Assembly: GCA_043557195.1 (NCBI GenBank)
Contig: CP121314.1
Span: forward strand, 2,232,001-2,296,000
DNA from: Jejuia sp043557195
GTDB lineage: Bacteria; Bacteroidota; Bacteroidia; Flavobacteriales; Flavobacteriaceae
Direction of reading: 5' to 3'
DNA: 64,000 bases
Below, one piece after another: positions 1 to 9,732 of this stretch. A program made the translations under genes and the position numbers. Under the pieces are notes generated by a model. The model was not told the origin of the DNA. It was given only the letters and a program-made list of their open reading frames with translations, and did no database searches. Within the stretch, counting starts at the first letter, position 1. Each line of letters opens with the position of its first letter.

Positions 1-196
1 TTACTTCTTTATAAAGAATGATACCATTTGCATCTTTAATAAATAATGAGTTTCCTTGTTTTACATTTAAAGTGATTGCTGTTTTTTTAGCATCATTAAT
101 AATGTCTCTTTTCTCATTATTAGCGTAACCCACAACCGTAGCTAATATGGCTACCATTAAGATTACTTTTTTTGGGGTGTTAAATACGTTTTTCAT
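1..196 (-). CDS. Partial small exported protein, unknown function
   Basis: The reading frame starts at an ATG at 196 (a second ATG lies one codon upstream at 199) and is still open at base 1, so the C-terminus is outside the window; the TAA-like triplet at 3-1 is out of frame. The visible part is about 65 residues with a basic start and a hydrophobic segment (VILMVAILATVVGYA) that looks like a signal peptide, followed by a hydrophilic stretch ending around NGIILYKE. A promoter-like element lies 29 bases upstream. I recognise the general look of small exported flavobacterial proteins but no named family. Confidence 0.7.
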   Translation of the reverse strand, partial: MKNVFNTPKKVILMVAILATVVGYANNEKRDIINDAKKTAITLNVKQGNSLFIKDANGIILYKEV

Positions 197-224
197 CATT
201 TGGGTTTTGTAACGTTTTACACTG

Positions 225-232
225 CAAAGATA
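225..232 (-). promoter_or_regulatory. Bacteroidota -7 promoter element for the leftmost gene
   Basis: Reading the minus strand the sequence is TATCTTTG, an exact TAnnTTTG match to the Bacteroidota -7 consensus, 29 bases before the start of the partial small exported gene. The consensus is established for the phylum; its use here is inferred. Confidence 0.55.
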
Positions 233-373
233 TACCTGTAACCCTCCTTAAAAAACATCAATTTTGGCTAATTTATGTGCTATTTTAACTGTTAAGTTAA
301 TGTTAATCAAACGTTAAGTTAATATAGCATATATTTGTGTTAATAGAATATATAATGTATGCATAATAAATTG

Positions 374-381
374 TAATTTTG
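374..381 (+). promoter_or_regulatory. Bacteroidota -7 promoter element for the first AraC gene
   Basis: TAATTTTG matches TAnnTTTG and would give a leader of about 15-20 bases for the gene starting at 402. A second match, TATATTTG at 330-337, could be an alternative upstream promoter. The 5' region has no Shine-Dalgarno sequence, as usual in this phylum. Confidence 0.45.
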
Positions 382-401
382 CTTTAAAAATCGCCCTTGA
401 G

Positions 402-1271
402 ATGAATAAGAAACCTACATTAAAAAAGTTGACGCCAAGTATTGGAAGCTCAATTATGGTGAAGCAACATACAGATAAGCTCGATAGAAACGACGCATAC
501 TGGCATTTTCATAAAGAATTAGAACTTATATATATAAATAAAGGACAAGGAAAAACCCATATTGGTAATCACTTATCTTATTTTAATAATAGTCAGTTAA
601 TATTAATTGGTGAATATTTACCACACAATGGATTTACAGATAGACTTACCGCTTCTGGAACCGAAACTACTATACATTTTAGAACTGATTTTTTAGGAGA
701 AGATTTTTTAAACATTCCTGAAGCTGTAAATCTAGTTTCTTTATTTGAGCTGGCTAAAAAAGGGATTCGTTTTAAAATTGAAACAAAAAAGTATATAGGT
801 CCTAAAATTGAAAAGCTTTCAGAATACCAAGGTTTAGAGCGATCTATTAAATTAATGGAAATTTTGAGGTACTTGGCTCTTACTGATGATTATGAAGTTT
901 TAAATGCAAATGGTGTTGCTTTTGAAACTGATGCTCAGGAAAGTTCTAAAATTAGAGACATTTTTAAATATGTGAATTCTAATTTTCAACATCATATTAC
1001 TTTAGATGAAATTGCCGATAAAGTTAGTATGACGGTACCTGCCTTTTGTAGATACTTTAAAAGGGCTACAGGAAAAACATTTACTCAAATCGTAAATGAA
1101 TATAGAATTGTACATGCCACTAAGTTATTAAATGAAAGCGAAATGAGTATTGCCGATATTTGTTATGAATGTGGATTTAACAACTTCTCTCACTTCAACA
1201 AACAGTTTAATGAACTTACTGGTAAGAGTGCCTCTCAATACCGAAAGGAAATAAAGCATATAATTCAGTAA
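402..1271 (+). CDS. AraC-family regulator with N-terminal cupin sensor
   Basis: 289 residues. Residues about 25-110 look like the cupin effector domain of AraC proteins (a YWHFHKELELIYINKG stretch followed by GEYLPHNG), and residues about 185-285 are the double helix-turn-helix, with the conserved second-helix region ADICYECGFNNFSHFNKQFNELTG and C-terminal SQYRKE. The family usually senses a small molecule and activates nearby genes, often sugar metabolism; no target can be named here. A 57-codon ORF follows after 10 bases and is probably co-transcribed. The gene is divergent from the partial exported gene at the left edge. Confidence 0.93.
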   Translation: MNKKPTLKKLTPSIGSSIMVKQHTDKLDRNDAYWHFHKELELIYINKGQGKTHIGNHLSYFNNSQLILIGEYLPHNGFTDRLTASGTETTIHFRTDFLGEDFLNIPEAVNLVSLFELAKKGIRFKIETKKYIGPKIEKLSEYQGLERSIKLMEILRYLALTDDYEVLNANGVAFETDAQESSKIRDIFKYVNSNFQHHITLDEIADKVSMTVPAFCRYFKRATGKTFTQIVNEYRIVHATKLLNESEMSIADICYECGFNNFSHFNKQFNELTGKSASQYRKEIKHIIQ

Positions 1272-1281
1272 CACTTTTACT

Positions 1282-1455
1282 ATGGACAATAAAATTGATG
1301 AAGCTTTAGATTATTATTTGTCTAAACAAAAAGTGATTATTGATTTCGTAAATGGCAATAATGCTCTTGGTGTAGAAGAAATTATAGAAAAAGGCGAAGA
1401 ACTTGCTGTATTAGAATATAAGATAATAGCACTACAGGTGGCTAAAGAAAATTAA
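1282..1455 (+). CDS. Small acidic protein downstream of AraC regulator
   Basis: 57 residues from an ATG 10 bases after the AraC gene to a TAA just before a strong terminator. The sequence is acidic and helical (IDEALDYYLSKQKVIIDF, then VEEIIEKGEELAVLEYKIIAL), with no signal peptide, cysteine or membrane segment. The placement between regulator and terminator argues for a real gene in the same transcript. I do not recognise a family; a small protein partner of the regulator is possible but unsupported. Confidence 0.6.
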   Translation: MDNKIDEALDYYLSKQKVIIDFVNGNNALGVEEIIEKGEELAVLEYKIIALQVAKEN

Positions 1456-1483
1456 AACTCTTTGAAATTTAAGTGTAAAAAAA

Positions 1484-1508
1484 CCTCCAAAATATTGGAG
1501 GTTTTTTT
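1484..1508. terminator. Bidirectional intrinsic terminator
   Basis: Perfect 7-bp stem CCTCCAA / TTGGAGG with an AATA loop, preceded by an A-run and followed by seven T. It ends the AraC / small-ORF transcript on the plus strand and the small membrane protein gene on the minus strand, whose stop codon lies inside the T-run. Confidence 0.85.
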
Positions 1509-1653
1509 AATTTAAAGTTTTCAGCTTTTGTGATATCAAATAATATATTATTATTAATGGTGACGCTGCTAGAAAAGTAATCGCATACAAAATGTTGTGC
1601 GTTATTTTAAAGTAGTCTTCTTTCTGAATTGAATTTTCATTTGTCTTTTTCAT
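1507..1653 (-). CDS. Single-pass small membrane protein
   Basis: 48 residues from ATG at 1653 to a stop at 1507-1509, inside the shared terminator. A polar N-terminus (MKKTNENSIQKEDYF) is followed by one hydrophobic helix of about 20 residues (ILYAITFLAASPLIIIYYLI) and a short basic tail, suggesting an inner-membrane miniprotein with its C-terminal positive charges in the cytoplasm. No family recognised. Small size keeps confidence moderate, although the membrane-helix pattern and the exact fit to a bidirectional terminator support it. The 197 bases between it and the next gene show nothing distinctive. Confidence 0.55.
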   Translation of the reverse strand: MKKTNENSIQKEDYFKITHNILYAITFLAASPLIIIYYLISQKLKTLN

Positions 1654-1850
1654 TCTATAAGTATTTAATATTCAATAATTTAAAATTACTCTAGAATGAT
1701 ATGTATGAAAACATCAATTTTGATGAGTTTCTATGCTAAATTGGCATTGAAAGTTAAATGAGCAAATATTTCGGGTAATATATAAGAAGTAATAAATTGA
1801 CAACCAGATTTTATGTAAAATAAAATGTAATTTACATTAAAAGATTGGTA

Positions 1851-2510
1851 TTAAGTTTTACCATTCCATTCATTATAAAACTGATTAAGAAATAATTCCA
1901 TAAAATTATGCCTTTGTTCAGCAAGTTTTTTACCAGTTTTGGTATTCATTTTATCCTTTAAAAGCAGTAACTTTTCGTAAAAATGATTAATGGTTGGTGC
2001 AGTTGAGGCTTTATATTCAGCCTTAGTCATGTTTAAATTTGGTGGTATCTCAGGATTATAGATAGCTCTATTTTTAAAACCACCATAATTAAAAGTTCTA
2101 GCAATACCAATAGCACCAATGGCATCGAGCCTATCAGCATCTTGAATTACATCCAATTCTTTTGACTGATACTTTTTTTCAGCGCCTAAACTTGATTTAA
2201 AAGAAATATTCTCAATAATGGCTATAACATGTTCAATAACCGCAGAATCAACATTCATTTTAAACAAAAACTCTCTCGCTACTTTGGGGCCAACAGTTTC
2301 ATCTCCGTTATGAAATTTACTATCGGCAATATCATGTAACAACGCCCCTAATGACACAACAAAGAGATCAACAGGTTCAGTTTTAGCAATTAATAAAGAG
2401 TTTTTATAAACGCGTTCTATATGAAACCAATCGTGACCACCTTCGGCGTTTTCAAGTGTTTTTTTAACGAAAACAATGGTTTTGTTTATGATTTCTTCTT
2501 CTGAAGTCAT
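1851..2510 (-). CDS. HD-domain metal-dependent phosphohydrolase (YedJ/YpgQ-like)
   Basis: 219 residues if started at the ATG at 2510, five bases after the upstream stop; a longer frame to 2543 would overlap that gene by 28 bases and adds only MGNTCYCKVTV, so the shorter start is preferred. HD-domain metal ligands are visible: H30 in GHDWFHIERV, H59-D60 in ALLHDIAD, and D124/D126 in IQDADRLDAIG. The family of this size hydrolyses phosphoester or pyrophosphate bonds of nucleotides, but the substrate cannot be read from sequence. It is last in a three-gene cluster after a fatty-acid desaturase and an acyltransferase; that neighbourhood may be chance. Confidence 0.88.
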   Translation of the reverse strand: MTSEEEIINKTIVFVKKTLENAEGGHDWFHIERVYKNSLLIAKTEPVDLFVVSLGALLHDIADSKFHNGDETVGPKVAREFLFKMNVDSAVIEHVIAIIENISFKSSLGAEKKYQSKELDVIQDADRLDAIGAIGIARTFNYGGFKNRAIYNPEIPPNLNMTKAEYKASTAPTINHFYEKLLLLKDKMNTKTGKKLAEQRHNFMELFLNQFYNEWNGKT

Positions 2511-2515
2511 TACTG

Positions 2516-3511
<996 letters not shown>

Positions 3512-3520
3512 AATATATGT

Positions 3521-4258
3521 TTAGGGGTGAATATGAGCCTTAATAGTTTGTTCAATTTGTTCAATTAGGGCTTGTTTATCATCAAAGGTAGCTAATTCTA
3601 AAGGCTTATGCACAGTAAATTTAATATGAGTACCCAAACCCATAGGAAATTGTCCGTATCGTTGCATTTTCCAAGAATTATTTATTGAAATAGGCACTAT
3701 TAAAGCCGAAGGCACTTTTTTAAACATAATCTCTAGTCCTTTAGTTTGAAAGGGTTTAGGTGTGCCATCTTTACTGCGAGTGCCTTCAGGGAAAATAACA
3801 GCAGCTCTTTTGGTACGTTCAATATATTCTCCAAATTTCATAATTGCTGGAAGCGATTGCCTCGGATTTTTTCTATCAATTAAAACCGATCCTCCATGGC
3901 GTAAATTATAAGATACACTAGGTATACCTTTACCCAATTCAATCTTACTTATAAATTTGGTGTGATGCTTTCGCATAAACCACATTATAGGCGATATATC
4001 ATATAAACTTTGATGATTTGCTACAATGATAAGTGGCTTGTCTGTTGAGATATTATGCGGATTATTGAATGTAAATCTAGTGCCTAAAACATTTGCACAT
4101 CGCATGAGGCAAAATTGAAGAGCATCTACGCTCAATTTATGGGCTTTATACCCTAAAACATTGAAGCAAAACCATTGTATAGGATGAAAAATAACCAGTG
4201 TTAGCCCAAAAAACAGATAATAAACAAATGATATGGGATATGAAAGTAATTTTTCCAT
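3521..4258 (-). CDS. 1-acyl-glycerol-3-phosphate acyltransferase (PlsC-like)
   Basis: 245 residues. It shows an N-terminal hydrophobic helix (about 8-30), the catalytic NHxxxxD box as NHQSLYD (81-87), the GGSVLIDR stretch near 122-129, and the substrate-binding FPEGTRS box (156-162). These are the classical LPLAT motifs of PlsC, which acylates lysophosphatidic acid at the inner membrane. Placed first in a cluster with an acyl-ACP desaturase, it may incorporate the unsaturated acyl chains. Paralogues acylating other lipids share these motifs, so the exact acceptor is inferred. Confidence 0.9.
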   Translation of the reverse strand: MEKLLSYPISFVYYLFFGLTLVIFHPIQWFCFNVLGYKAHKLSVDALQFCLMRCANVLGTRFTFNNPHNISTDKPLIIVANHQSLYDISPIMWFMRKHHTKFISKIELGKGIPSVSYNLRHGGSVLIDRKNPRQSLPAIMKFGEYIERTKRAAVIFPEGTRSKDGTPKPFQTKGLEIMFKKVPSALIVPISINNSWKMQRYGQFPMGLGTHIKFTVHKPLELATFDDKQALIEQIEQTIKAHIHP

Positions 4259-4292
4259 GCGCCAAAATTAATGTAATATGAGGTAAGGGCAT

Positions 4293-4323
4293 AAAAAAAC
4301 CACGATTATATCGTGGTTTTTTT
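4293..4323. terminator. Terminator between bacilliredoxin and acyltransferase genes
   Basis: Stem CCACGAT / ATCGTGG with a TAT loop, flanked by an A-run on the left and a T-run on the right, so it can work in either direction. It ends the minus-strand bacilliredoxin transcript before the plsC-like gene. Confidence 0.8.
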
Positions 4324-4342
4324 AGATTTATTCTTTTAAGGA

Positions 4343-4753
4343 TTAACAGTGCTCATTATAAGCATCCATTAAGTTTTCTGCAATTAGTTCTGCAGGTCTA
4401 CCTTCAATATGATGACGCTCTAGCATGTGTACCAATTCTCCATTTTTGAACAATGCCATACTTGGTGAACTTGGAGGAAACGGAATCATATATTCTCTAG
4501 CCTTTTCAACAGCTTCTCTATCTACTCCTGCAAACACAGTAGCGATGTTATCTGGTCGTTTTGCATTTTGCAAACTCATTCTAGCTCCTGGTCTTGCATT
4601 TGCTGCAGCACATCCACAAACAGAGTTTACAACTACAAGAGTTGTTCCTTCTTTTGCTAATGCAGCATCAACAGCCTCGGCAGTTTGTAATTCTTCAAAA
4701 CCAACATTGGTTAAATCCTCTCGCATTGGTTTTACTAATTCTGCTGGATACAT
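4343..4753 (-). CDS. Bacilliredoxin (BrxA/BrxB, YphP/YqiW family)
   Basis: 136 residues, the usual length of the family, with the diagnostic CGC active site (C46-G47-C48 in NSVCGCAAANARPGA) in a thioredoxin-like fold and the conserved PPSSPSMALFKNGELVHMLERHHIEGR stretch. In Firmicutes these proteins remove bacillithiol from mixed disulfides; Bacteroidota homologues probably act in thiol redox control, with bacillithiol or another low-molecular thiol. It is monocistronic between a terminator and a TATCTTTG promoter. Confidence 0.9.
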   Translation of the reverse strand: MYPAELVKPMREDLTNVGFEELQTAEAVDAALAKEGTTLVVVNSVCGCAAANARPGARMSLQNAKRPDNIATVFAGVDREAVEKAREYMIPFPPSSPSMALFKNGELVHMLERHHIEGRPAELIAENLMDAYNEHC

Positions 4754-4790
4754 ATTTTTATATTTTAATAATTAACAATATTTGGAGTTG

Positions 4791-4798
4791 CAAAGATA
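4791..4798 (-). promoter_or_regulatory. Bacteroidota -7 promoter element for the bacilliredoxin gene
   Basis: Minus-strand TATCTTTG, an exact TAnnTTTG match, about 38 bases before the bacilliredoxin start codon. Confidence 0.6.
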
Positions 4799-4874
4799 CC
4801 AATTGTGTAACAAAATAGTGAATCAATCAACTAACAAATATTATATTTGGTCATAATTAAAATCTATTTCTTAC

Positions 4875-5651
4875 ATGAGTTTTTCAAAATGGATAGGAGG
4901 TGCTTTAGGATGGTCTTTTGGAGGGCCTATAGGAGCTATAATTGGTTTAGCAATTGGCAGTGTTATAGATTCTATGGCAGATGCTGGAGGTAACCCGCTT
5001 TTAGGTGAACGACAATCTACCAGAGGAAGAAGAACTACCTACAGAAAACAACCTAGACAACGTCCTCAAACACAATCTGGAGATTTTGAAGTGAGTTTAT
5101 TGGTGCTAGCCTCGGTAGTTATCAAAGCGGATGGCGTGCAAGACCAACGTGAACTAGATTTTGTGCGAAAGCAGTTTGTAAATATGTATGGCAAAGACCG
5201 CGCAAATCATGCGTTTAAATTGTTTAAAGGGATTAGTAAACAAAATGTATCTGTAAGACCTGTGTGTTTACAAATACGACAAATGATGGATCATCCATCT
5301 CGTTTACAACTCATTCACTTTTTATTTGGAATTGCAAAAGCAGACGGTACTGTTACTCAAGATGAAGAGCGACAAATTTATACAATTGCGGGTTACTTGG
5401 GGATTAGTTCTAAAGATTATTCAAGCATTAAAGCTATGTTTTATAACAGCAAAGACAATGCTTATAAAATCTTAGAAATTGATAAGGATGCTACGGTTGA
5501 TGACATTAAAAAGGCCTACCGTAGAATGGCGAAAAAATATCACCCAGACCGTGTGATTCATTTAGGGAAAGAACATCAAGAAGGCGCCGAAGAAAAATTT
5601 AGGCAAGTACAAGAAGCCTATGAGCAGTTGCAGAAGGAGGTAAGGTTTTAA
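4875..5651 (+). CDS. TerB / J-domain co-chaperone (DjlA-like)
   Basis: 258 residues. The N-terminus is Gly-rich and hydrophobic (GGALGWSFGGPIGAIIGLAIG, about 8-29), a possible membrane-associating helix; a TerB-like acidic helical domain follows (about 60-185, with DGVQDQRELDF and DGTVTQDEERQI motifs); the C-terminus is a J domain (about 195-255) with the HPD tripeptide in KKYHPDRV that stimulates DnaK ATPase. This order matches the DjlA type of membrane-linked DnaK partner. A DUF1569 gene follows 17 bases later. Confidence 0.9.
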   Translation: MSFSKWIGGALGWSFGGPIGAIIGLAIGSVIDSMADAGGNPLLGERQSTRGRRTTYRKQPRQRPQTQSGDFEVSLLVLASVVIKADGVQDQRELDFVRKQFVNMYGKDRANHAFKLFKGISKQNVSVRPVCLQIRQMMDHPSRLQLIHFLFGIAKADGTVTQDEERQIYTIAGYLGISSKDYSSIKAMFYNSKDNAYKILEIDKDATVDDIKKAYRRMAKKYHPDRVIHLGKEHQEGAEEKFRQVQEAYEQLQKEVRF

Positions 5652-5668
5652 TAATAAAATTAAATATT

Positions 5669-6121
5669 ATGAAAAATATCTTTAACAACGAAGTAACACA
5701 AGAAATTATCGATAGAGTAAATAAACTTGAAACTTCAACTAAACCACATTGGGGCAAAATGAGTGTAGACCAAATGCTGGCACATTGCAATGTGACCTAT
5801 GAAATGGCCTTTGAGGACAAACACAAAAAACCAAGCGGTTTCACAAAAATGATGTTGAAACTATTTGTTAAGAATACCGTAGTAAATGATACACCCTACA
5901 AGAAAAATGGAAGAACAGCACCACAGTTTTTAATTACTGATGCCAAAAATTTTGAAACAGAGAAAAAGCGATTGACTGACTATTTGAAAAAAACTCAAGA
6001 ACTGGGAGCAGATTACTTTGATGGAAGAGAATCTCACTCCTTTGGGAAGCTAACAAAGCAGGAATGGAATAATATGTTTTATAAACATTTAGACCATCAT
6101 TTAACTCAATTTGGGGTATAA
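5669..6121 (+). CDS. DUF1569 / DinB-like protein
   Basis: 150 residues with the characteristic start of DUF1569 proteins (KPHWGKMSVDQMLAHCNVTYEM) and a histidine-containing C-terminus (FGKLTKQEWNNMFYKHLDHHLTQFG). The DinB four-helix fold often binds a divalent metal through three histidines, here plausibly H in LAHC, and H in KHLDHHL; the enzymatic role is unknown. Located 17 bases after the J-domain gene and probably co-transcribed. Confidence 0.85.
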   Translation: MKNIFNNEVTQEIIDRVNKLETSTKPHWGKMSVDQMLAHCNVTYEMAFEDKHKKPSGFTKMMLKLFVKNTVVNDTPYKKNGRTAPQFLITDAKNFETEKKRLTDYLKKTQELGADYFDGRESHSFGKLTKQEWNNMFYKHLDHHLTQFGV

Positions 6122-6179
6122 AAAAACCAACTAAACGAGAGATGAATAGTTGGTTATGAGGGATTGTTGTTGATAATAG

Positions 6180-6410
6180 TTATTTGCTTTTGTAAATTTT
6201 TGTGGTATTTCCTTTATCAAATACCATTACTAGTTTTTCACTAGAGCTCATGTAAACTGATTTTAATTTCCAGCCATCTTCTTGAGAAGCTTCAAGCAAA
6301 CACTTTCTTACGTCAGGGTTGCTAAGGTTTAAATCAGTGTTAATAATATCTTCAGCATTCATACCGATAGATAATAAAATCATTGCACTTGCGAGTAAAA
6401 TTCTTTTCAT
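6180..6410 (-). CDS. Small secreted protein, unknown function
   Basis: 76 residues with a clear signal peptide (MKRILLASAMILLSIGMNA, cleavage likely after NA) and a mature part of about 57 residues containing a single cysteine and an MVFDKGNTTKIY end. It stands alone between convergent genes. No named family recognised. Confidence 0.75.
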   Translation of the reverse strand: MKRILLASAMILLSIGMNAEDIINTDLNLSNPDVRKCLLEASQEDGWKLKSVYMSSSEKLVMVFDKGNTTKIYKSK

Positions 6411-6570
6411 ATTGGGACTTTTTTAAAAGTTACTAATTACATGCAAGTTTACAGCAGATATCAGCAATACTTAAATATAATAGGTGATTGCACCGTTATA
6501 AACGTTCAATACACCATACGTTCTATGAAAGACTTTTTTGTTCGATGAAAACCCAGCAAGTTTTGGGTGT

Positions 6571-7590
6571 TTAACGTATAAATTTAAATGAAGATTGTTC
6601 TTTAGTTACCTTTAATTCAATGGTTTTACCAAAAACCAAAGCCCTATTATCCTTTTCATGACCAGCAGGCATATTAAAGGCTATTGGGAAGTTGTAATCA
6701 GATAGTACATCTAAAATTAATTGTTCAATTGATGAGCCCCAAGGTGTAGTATTTCTTTTGATTTTTGTCATATCGCCAATAATGACGCCTTTACAATTAT
6801 CAAAATATCCGGCTCGTTTTAAACTTAGCAGCATGCGATCGATATGATATTTGTATTCTCCTATTTCTTCTATAAATAGTATTTTTCCAGAAGTATCAAT
6901 GCTGGTTTTAGACCCCAACATGGTATGCATAATGGTTAAGTTACCTCCAACTATAGGTGCAGAAATTGTTCCTGGTAGATTGTATTTTGATCCTTCCAAA
7001 GTATAACCTAGCTGCTTGCCGAAAATAGCAGCTTTAAATGTCGAGATAGTTTCTTTTATTGTTTCTGCATCATCTTGTAAACTTGTACACATTATGGCAT
7101 GCAGGGATTGAAATCCTAAATTATGCACTTCGCTATGAATTGCTGTAATATCAGAATACCCAATAATCCATTTTGGGTTTTCTTTAAAGTTAGTCCAATC
7201 TAATTTGTCCAGAATACGCACACTTCCATAGCCTCCACGAGCACACCAAATAGCACTTATGGAACTGTCATCTAAAGCTTTTTGAAAATCCTCACAACGC
7301 TCATCATCGCTTCCAGCAAAATGTTGACCTTGATTAAAAATATGCTTACCAACTACTGCGTGTAACCCCCAACTTTTAAGTAATGCTTTGGCCTTATTTA
7401 TTTCGCCTTCTCTGTTTTTTAAAATACCAGCAGGGGCAACAATAGCAACAGTGTCTCCTTGTTTTAAAAATGGTGGTTGTTTCAAATCTGTTAAGTGTTT
7501 TTTATTGATGTTATTTTGAGATATCAATGCTTCCGATGAGAAACAAAAGACAGCACAAAGCAAGCTTAAAATCAGTAGGTTTTTCCGCAT
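6571..7590 (-). CDS. LD-carboxypeptidase, peptidase family S66
   Basis: 339 residues from the ATG at 7590, chosen because MRKNLLILSLLCAVFCFSS is then a normal signal peptide; a frame from 7605 adds only MYIYN. S66 features are present: PAG near the start of the domain, CARGGYGSVRILDKLDW, the nucleophile Ser in IIGYSDITAIH, Glu in FIEEIGE, and His in NMPAGHEKDNRALVFG. Family members cleave the terminal D-Ala of murein tetrapeptides during cell-wall recycling; this one is predicted to be exported, unlike cytosolic E. coli LdcA. It is divergent from metG with about 70 bases between start codons. Confidence 0.9.
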   Translation of the reverse strand: MRKNLLILSLLCAVFCFSSEALISQNNINKKHLTDLKQPPFLKQGDTVAIVAPAGILKNREGEINKAKALLKSWGLHAVVGKHIFNQGQHFAGSDDERCEDFQKALDDSSISAIWCARGGYGSVRILDKLDWTNFKENPKWIIGYSDITAIHSEVHNLGFQSLHAIMCTSLQDDAETIKETISTFKAAIFGKQLGYTLEGSKYNLPGTISAPIVGGNLTIMHTMLGSKTSIDTSGKILFIEEIGEYKYHIDRMLLSLKRAGYFDNCKGVIIGDMTKIKRNTTPWGSSIEQLILDVLSDYNFPIAFNMPAGHEKDNRALVFGKTIELKVTKEQSSFKFIR

Positions 7591-7659
7591 ATTGTAAATG
7601 TACATTTTTTTTCTAAAAAGGCTTCAAAATGTGTACTTTTACGGCTTAATTTAAGATTG

Positions 7660-9726
7660 ATGAGTAAACCAAAACGATATACGATTACCACTGCATTGCC
7701 TTATACTAACGGTCCTATTCATATTGGGCATTTAGCAGGAGTTTACGTGCCCGCAGATATTTATGCACGTTACTTACGTATAACAGGAAATGATGTGGCG
7801 TTTATTGGCGGAAGTGATGAACATGGTGTGCCAATTACTATTAAGGCTAAGAATGAAGGTGTCACGCCTCAAGATATCGTAGATAAATATCATGCGATTA
7901 TTAAGAAGTCGTTTGAAGATTTTGGGATTACTTATGATAATTATTCACGTACTTCTGCGCCGATTCACCATGAAACAGCTTCAGAATTCTTTAGAACTTT
8001 GGATGCTAAAGGTGAATTTATTGAGGAAACCACTGAGCAATTATATGATGAAGAAGCAAATCAGTTTTTAGCAGACCGATTTGTAGTAGGAACTTGTCCT
8101 AAATGTGGATTTGAAGAAAGTTATGGCGACCAGTGCGAAAACTGTGGAACCAGTCATAATGCTACAGATTTGATTAACCCAAAATCAGCTATTACTGGAA
8201 ATACTCCAACGTTAAAGCAAACGAAACACTGGTTTTTGCCTTTAGATAAGCATGAAGCCTTTTTAAAAGAATGGATTTTAGAAGGCCACAAAAAAGATTG
8301 GAAACCAAACGTTTATGGGCAATGTAAATCTTGGATTGATGACGGTTTGCGACCTAGAGCTGTAACACGAGATTTGGATTGGGGAATCCCTGTGCCAGCA
8401 GAAGGAGGGGAAGGTAAAGTATTGTATGTATGGTTTGATGCGCCTATTGGCTATATCTCTTCAACTAAAGAATGGGCTGCAAGAGAAGGAAAAGATTGGG
8501 AGCCATATTGGAAAGATGAGGATACAAAGTTGGTACACTTCATTGGAAAGGATAATATAGTATTCCATTGCATTATTTTTCCAGCGATGCTTAAAGCTGA
8601 AGGCAGTTATATTTTACCAGATAATGTGCCAGCAAACGAGTTTTTAAATTTAGAAGGGAATAAATTGTCAACGTCTAAAAATTGGGCGGTGTGGTTGCCA
8701 GAATATTTACAAGAGTTTCCTGGACAGCAGGATGTATTGCGCTATGCTTTAAATGCAAATGCTCCAGAAACTAAGGATAACGATTTTACTTGGAAAGATT
8801 TTCAAGCGAGAAATAACAATGAGTTGGTAGCTATTTTTGGGAACTTTATTAACCGCGTAGTGGTGCTAACGAACAAATATTACGATGGTATTGTTCCAGA
8901 ACCTTCAGAATTTAATGAAGTAGATGAAGAAACGCTTGCGGCGGTAAAAGCATACCCAGATGTGATAGCCAGTTCTATTGAGCGATACCGTTTTAGGGAA
9001 GCAGGACAAGAGTTGATGAATTTGGCGCGCTTAGGAAATAAATATTTGGCTGATGCTGAACCTTGGAAGGTTATTAAAGAAGATCAGGTACGTACAAAAA
9101 CCATAATGTATGTGGCGCTTCAAATAGCATCAGCTTTGGCAACATTGAGTGAGCCGTTTTTACCATTTACTTCTGAAAAGTTGAAAAAGATTCTTAATGT
9201 CACGTCGAGCGCAGTCGAGACGTCTTGGAATGAAGTTTCTACTAAAGAAGTATTACTACCTGCCAACCACCAAATAGGAAAAGCAGAATTGCTATTCTCT
9301 AAAATAGAAGATGCTACAATTCAAAAACAATTGGATAAATTAGAAGCTAGTAAAAAAGCAAACGAAGCGGCAAACAAAACTGTTGAACCACAAAAGGATA
9401 CCATAACTTTTGAAGATTTTACAAAATTAGATATTAGAGTAGGTACTATTTTAGAAGCTGAAAAAATGCCAAAAACCAAAAAGCTATTAAAGCTTAAAGT
9501 GGACACTGGTATTGACACGCGAACCATAGTTTCTGGAATTGCTGAAAGTTTTACTGCTGAAGAAGTTATAGGTAAACGTGTTACTGTTTTGGTAAATCTA
9601 GCACCAAGAGCGTTAAGAGGAGTTGAAAGCCAAGGGATGATTTTAATGACGGAAACACCCGAAGGGAAGTTGGTGTTTGTTAATCCTGATGATGCTAAGG
9701 TGGGTAATGGTTTGCAGATAAATTAG
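7660..9726 (+). CDS. metG: Methionyl-tRNA synthetase
   Basis: 688 residues from the ATG at 7660 (the preceding TTG is not needed). Class I signatures: HIGH at residues 21-24, KLSTS near 335 as the KMSKS equivalent, and a zinc knuckle pair CPKC and CENC near 147-165. The C-terminal 100 residues (from about 587, FEDFTKLDIRVGTILEAEKMPKTKKLLKLKVD) form the tRNA-binding/dimerisation domain found in long MetRS. It charges initiator and elongator tRNA-Met. Odd feature: residues about 514-522 (VTSSAVETS) in the linker before that domain are encoded by a palindromic dispersed repeat. Confidence 0.98.
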   Translation: MSKPKRYTITTALPYTNGPIHIGHLAGVYVPADIYARYLRITGNDVAFIGGSDEHGVPITIKAKNEGVTPQDIVDKYHAIIKKSFEDFGITYDNYSRTSAPIHHETASEFFRTLDAKGEFIEETTEQLYDEEANQFLADRFVVGTCPKCGFEESYGDQCENCGTSHNATDLINPKSAITGNTPTLKQTKHWFLPLDKHEAFLKEWILEGHKKDWKPNVYGQCKSWIDDGLRPRAVTRDLDWGIPVPAEGGEGKVLYVWFDAPIGYISSTKEWAAREGKDWEPYWKDEDTKLVHFIGKDNIVFHCIIFPAMLKAEGSYILPDNVPANEFLNLEGNKLSTSKNWAVWLPEYLQEFPGQQDVLRYALNANAPETKDNDFTWKDFQARNNNELVAIFGNFINRVVVLTNKYYDGIVPEPSEFNEVDEETLAAVKAYPDVIASSIERYRFREAGQELMNLARLGNKYLADAEPWKVIKEDQVRTKTIMYVALQIASALATLSEPFLPFTSEKLKKILNVTSSAVETSWNEVSTKEVLLPANHQIGKAELLFSKIEDATIQKQLDKLEASKKANEAANKTVEPQKDTITFEDFTKLDIRVGTILEAEKMPKTKKLLKLKVDTGIDTRTIVSGIAESFTAEEVIGKRVTVLVNLAPRALRGVESQGMILMTETPEGKLVFVNPDDAKVGNGLQIN
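9198..9224. repeat. Palindromic dispersed repeat inside metG
   Basis: The stretch contains CGTCGAGCGCAGTCGAGACG, resembling the intergenic TCGA-rich hairpin repeat that I know from many marine flavobacterial genomes. It is in frame and falls between the anticodon-binding and C-terminal domains of MetRS. Assignment to that repeat family is from memory and needs a genome-wide count. Confidence 0.5.
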
Positions 9727-9732
9727 GTTTTC

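Noticed and set aside
9321..9527. Antisense ORF within metG
   Set aside because: Shadow of the conserved C-terminal domain of MetRS; no promoter or separate motif.
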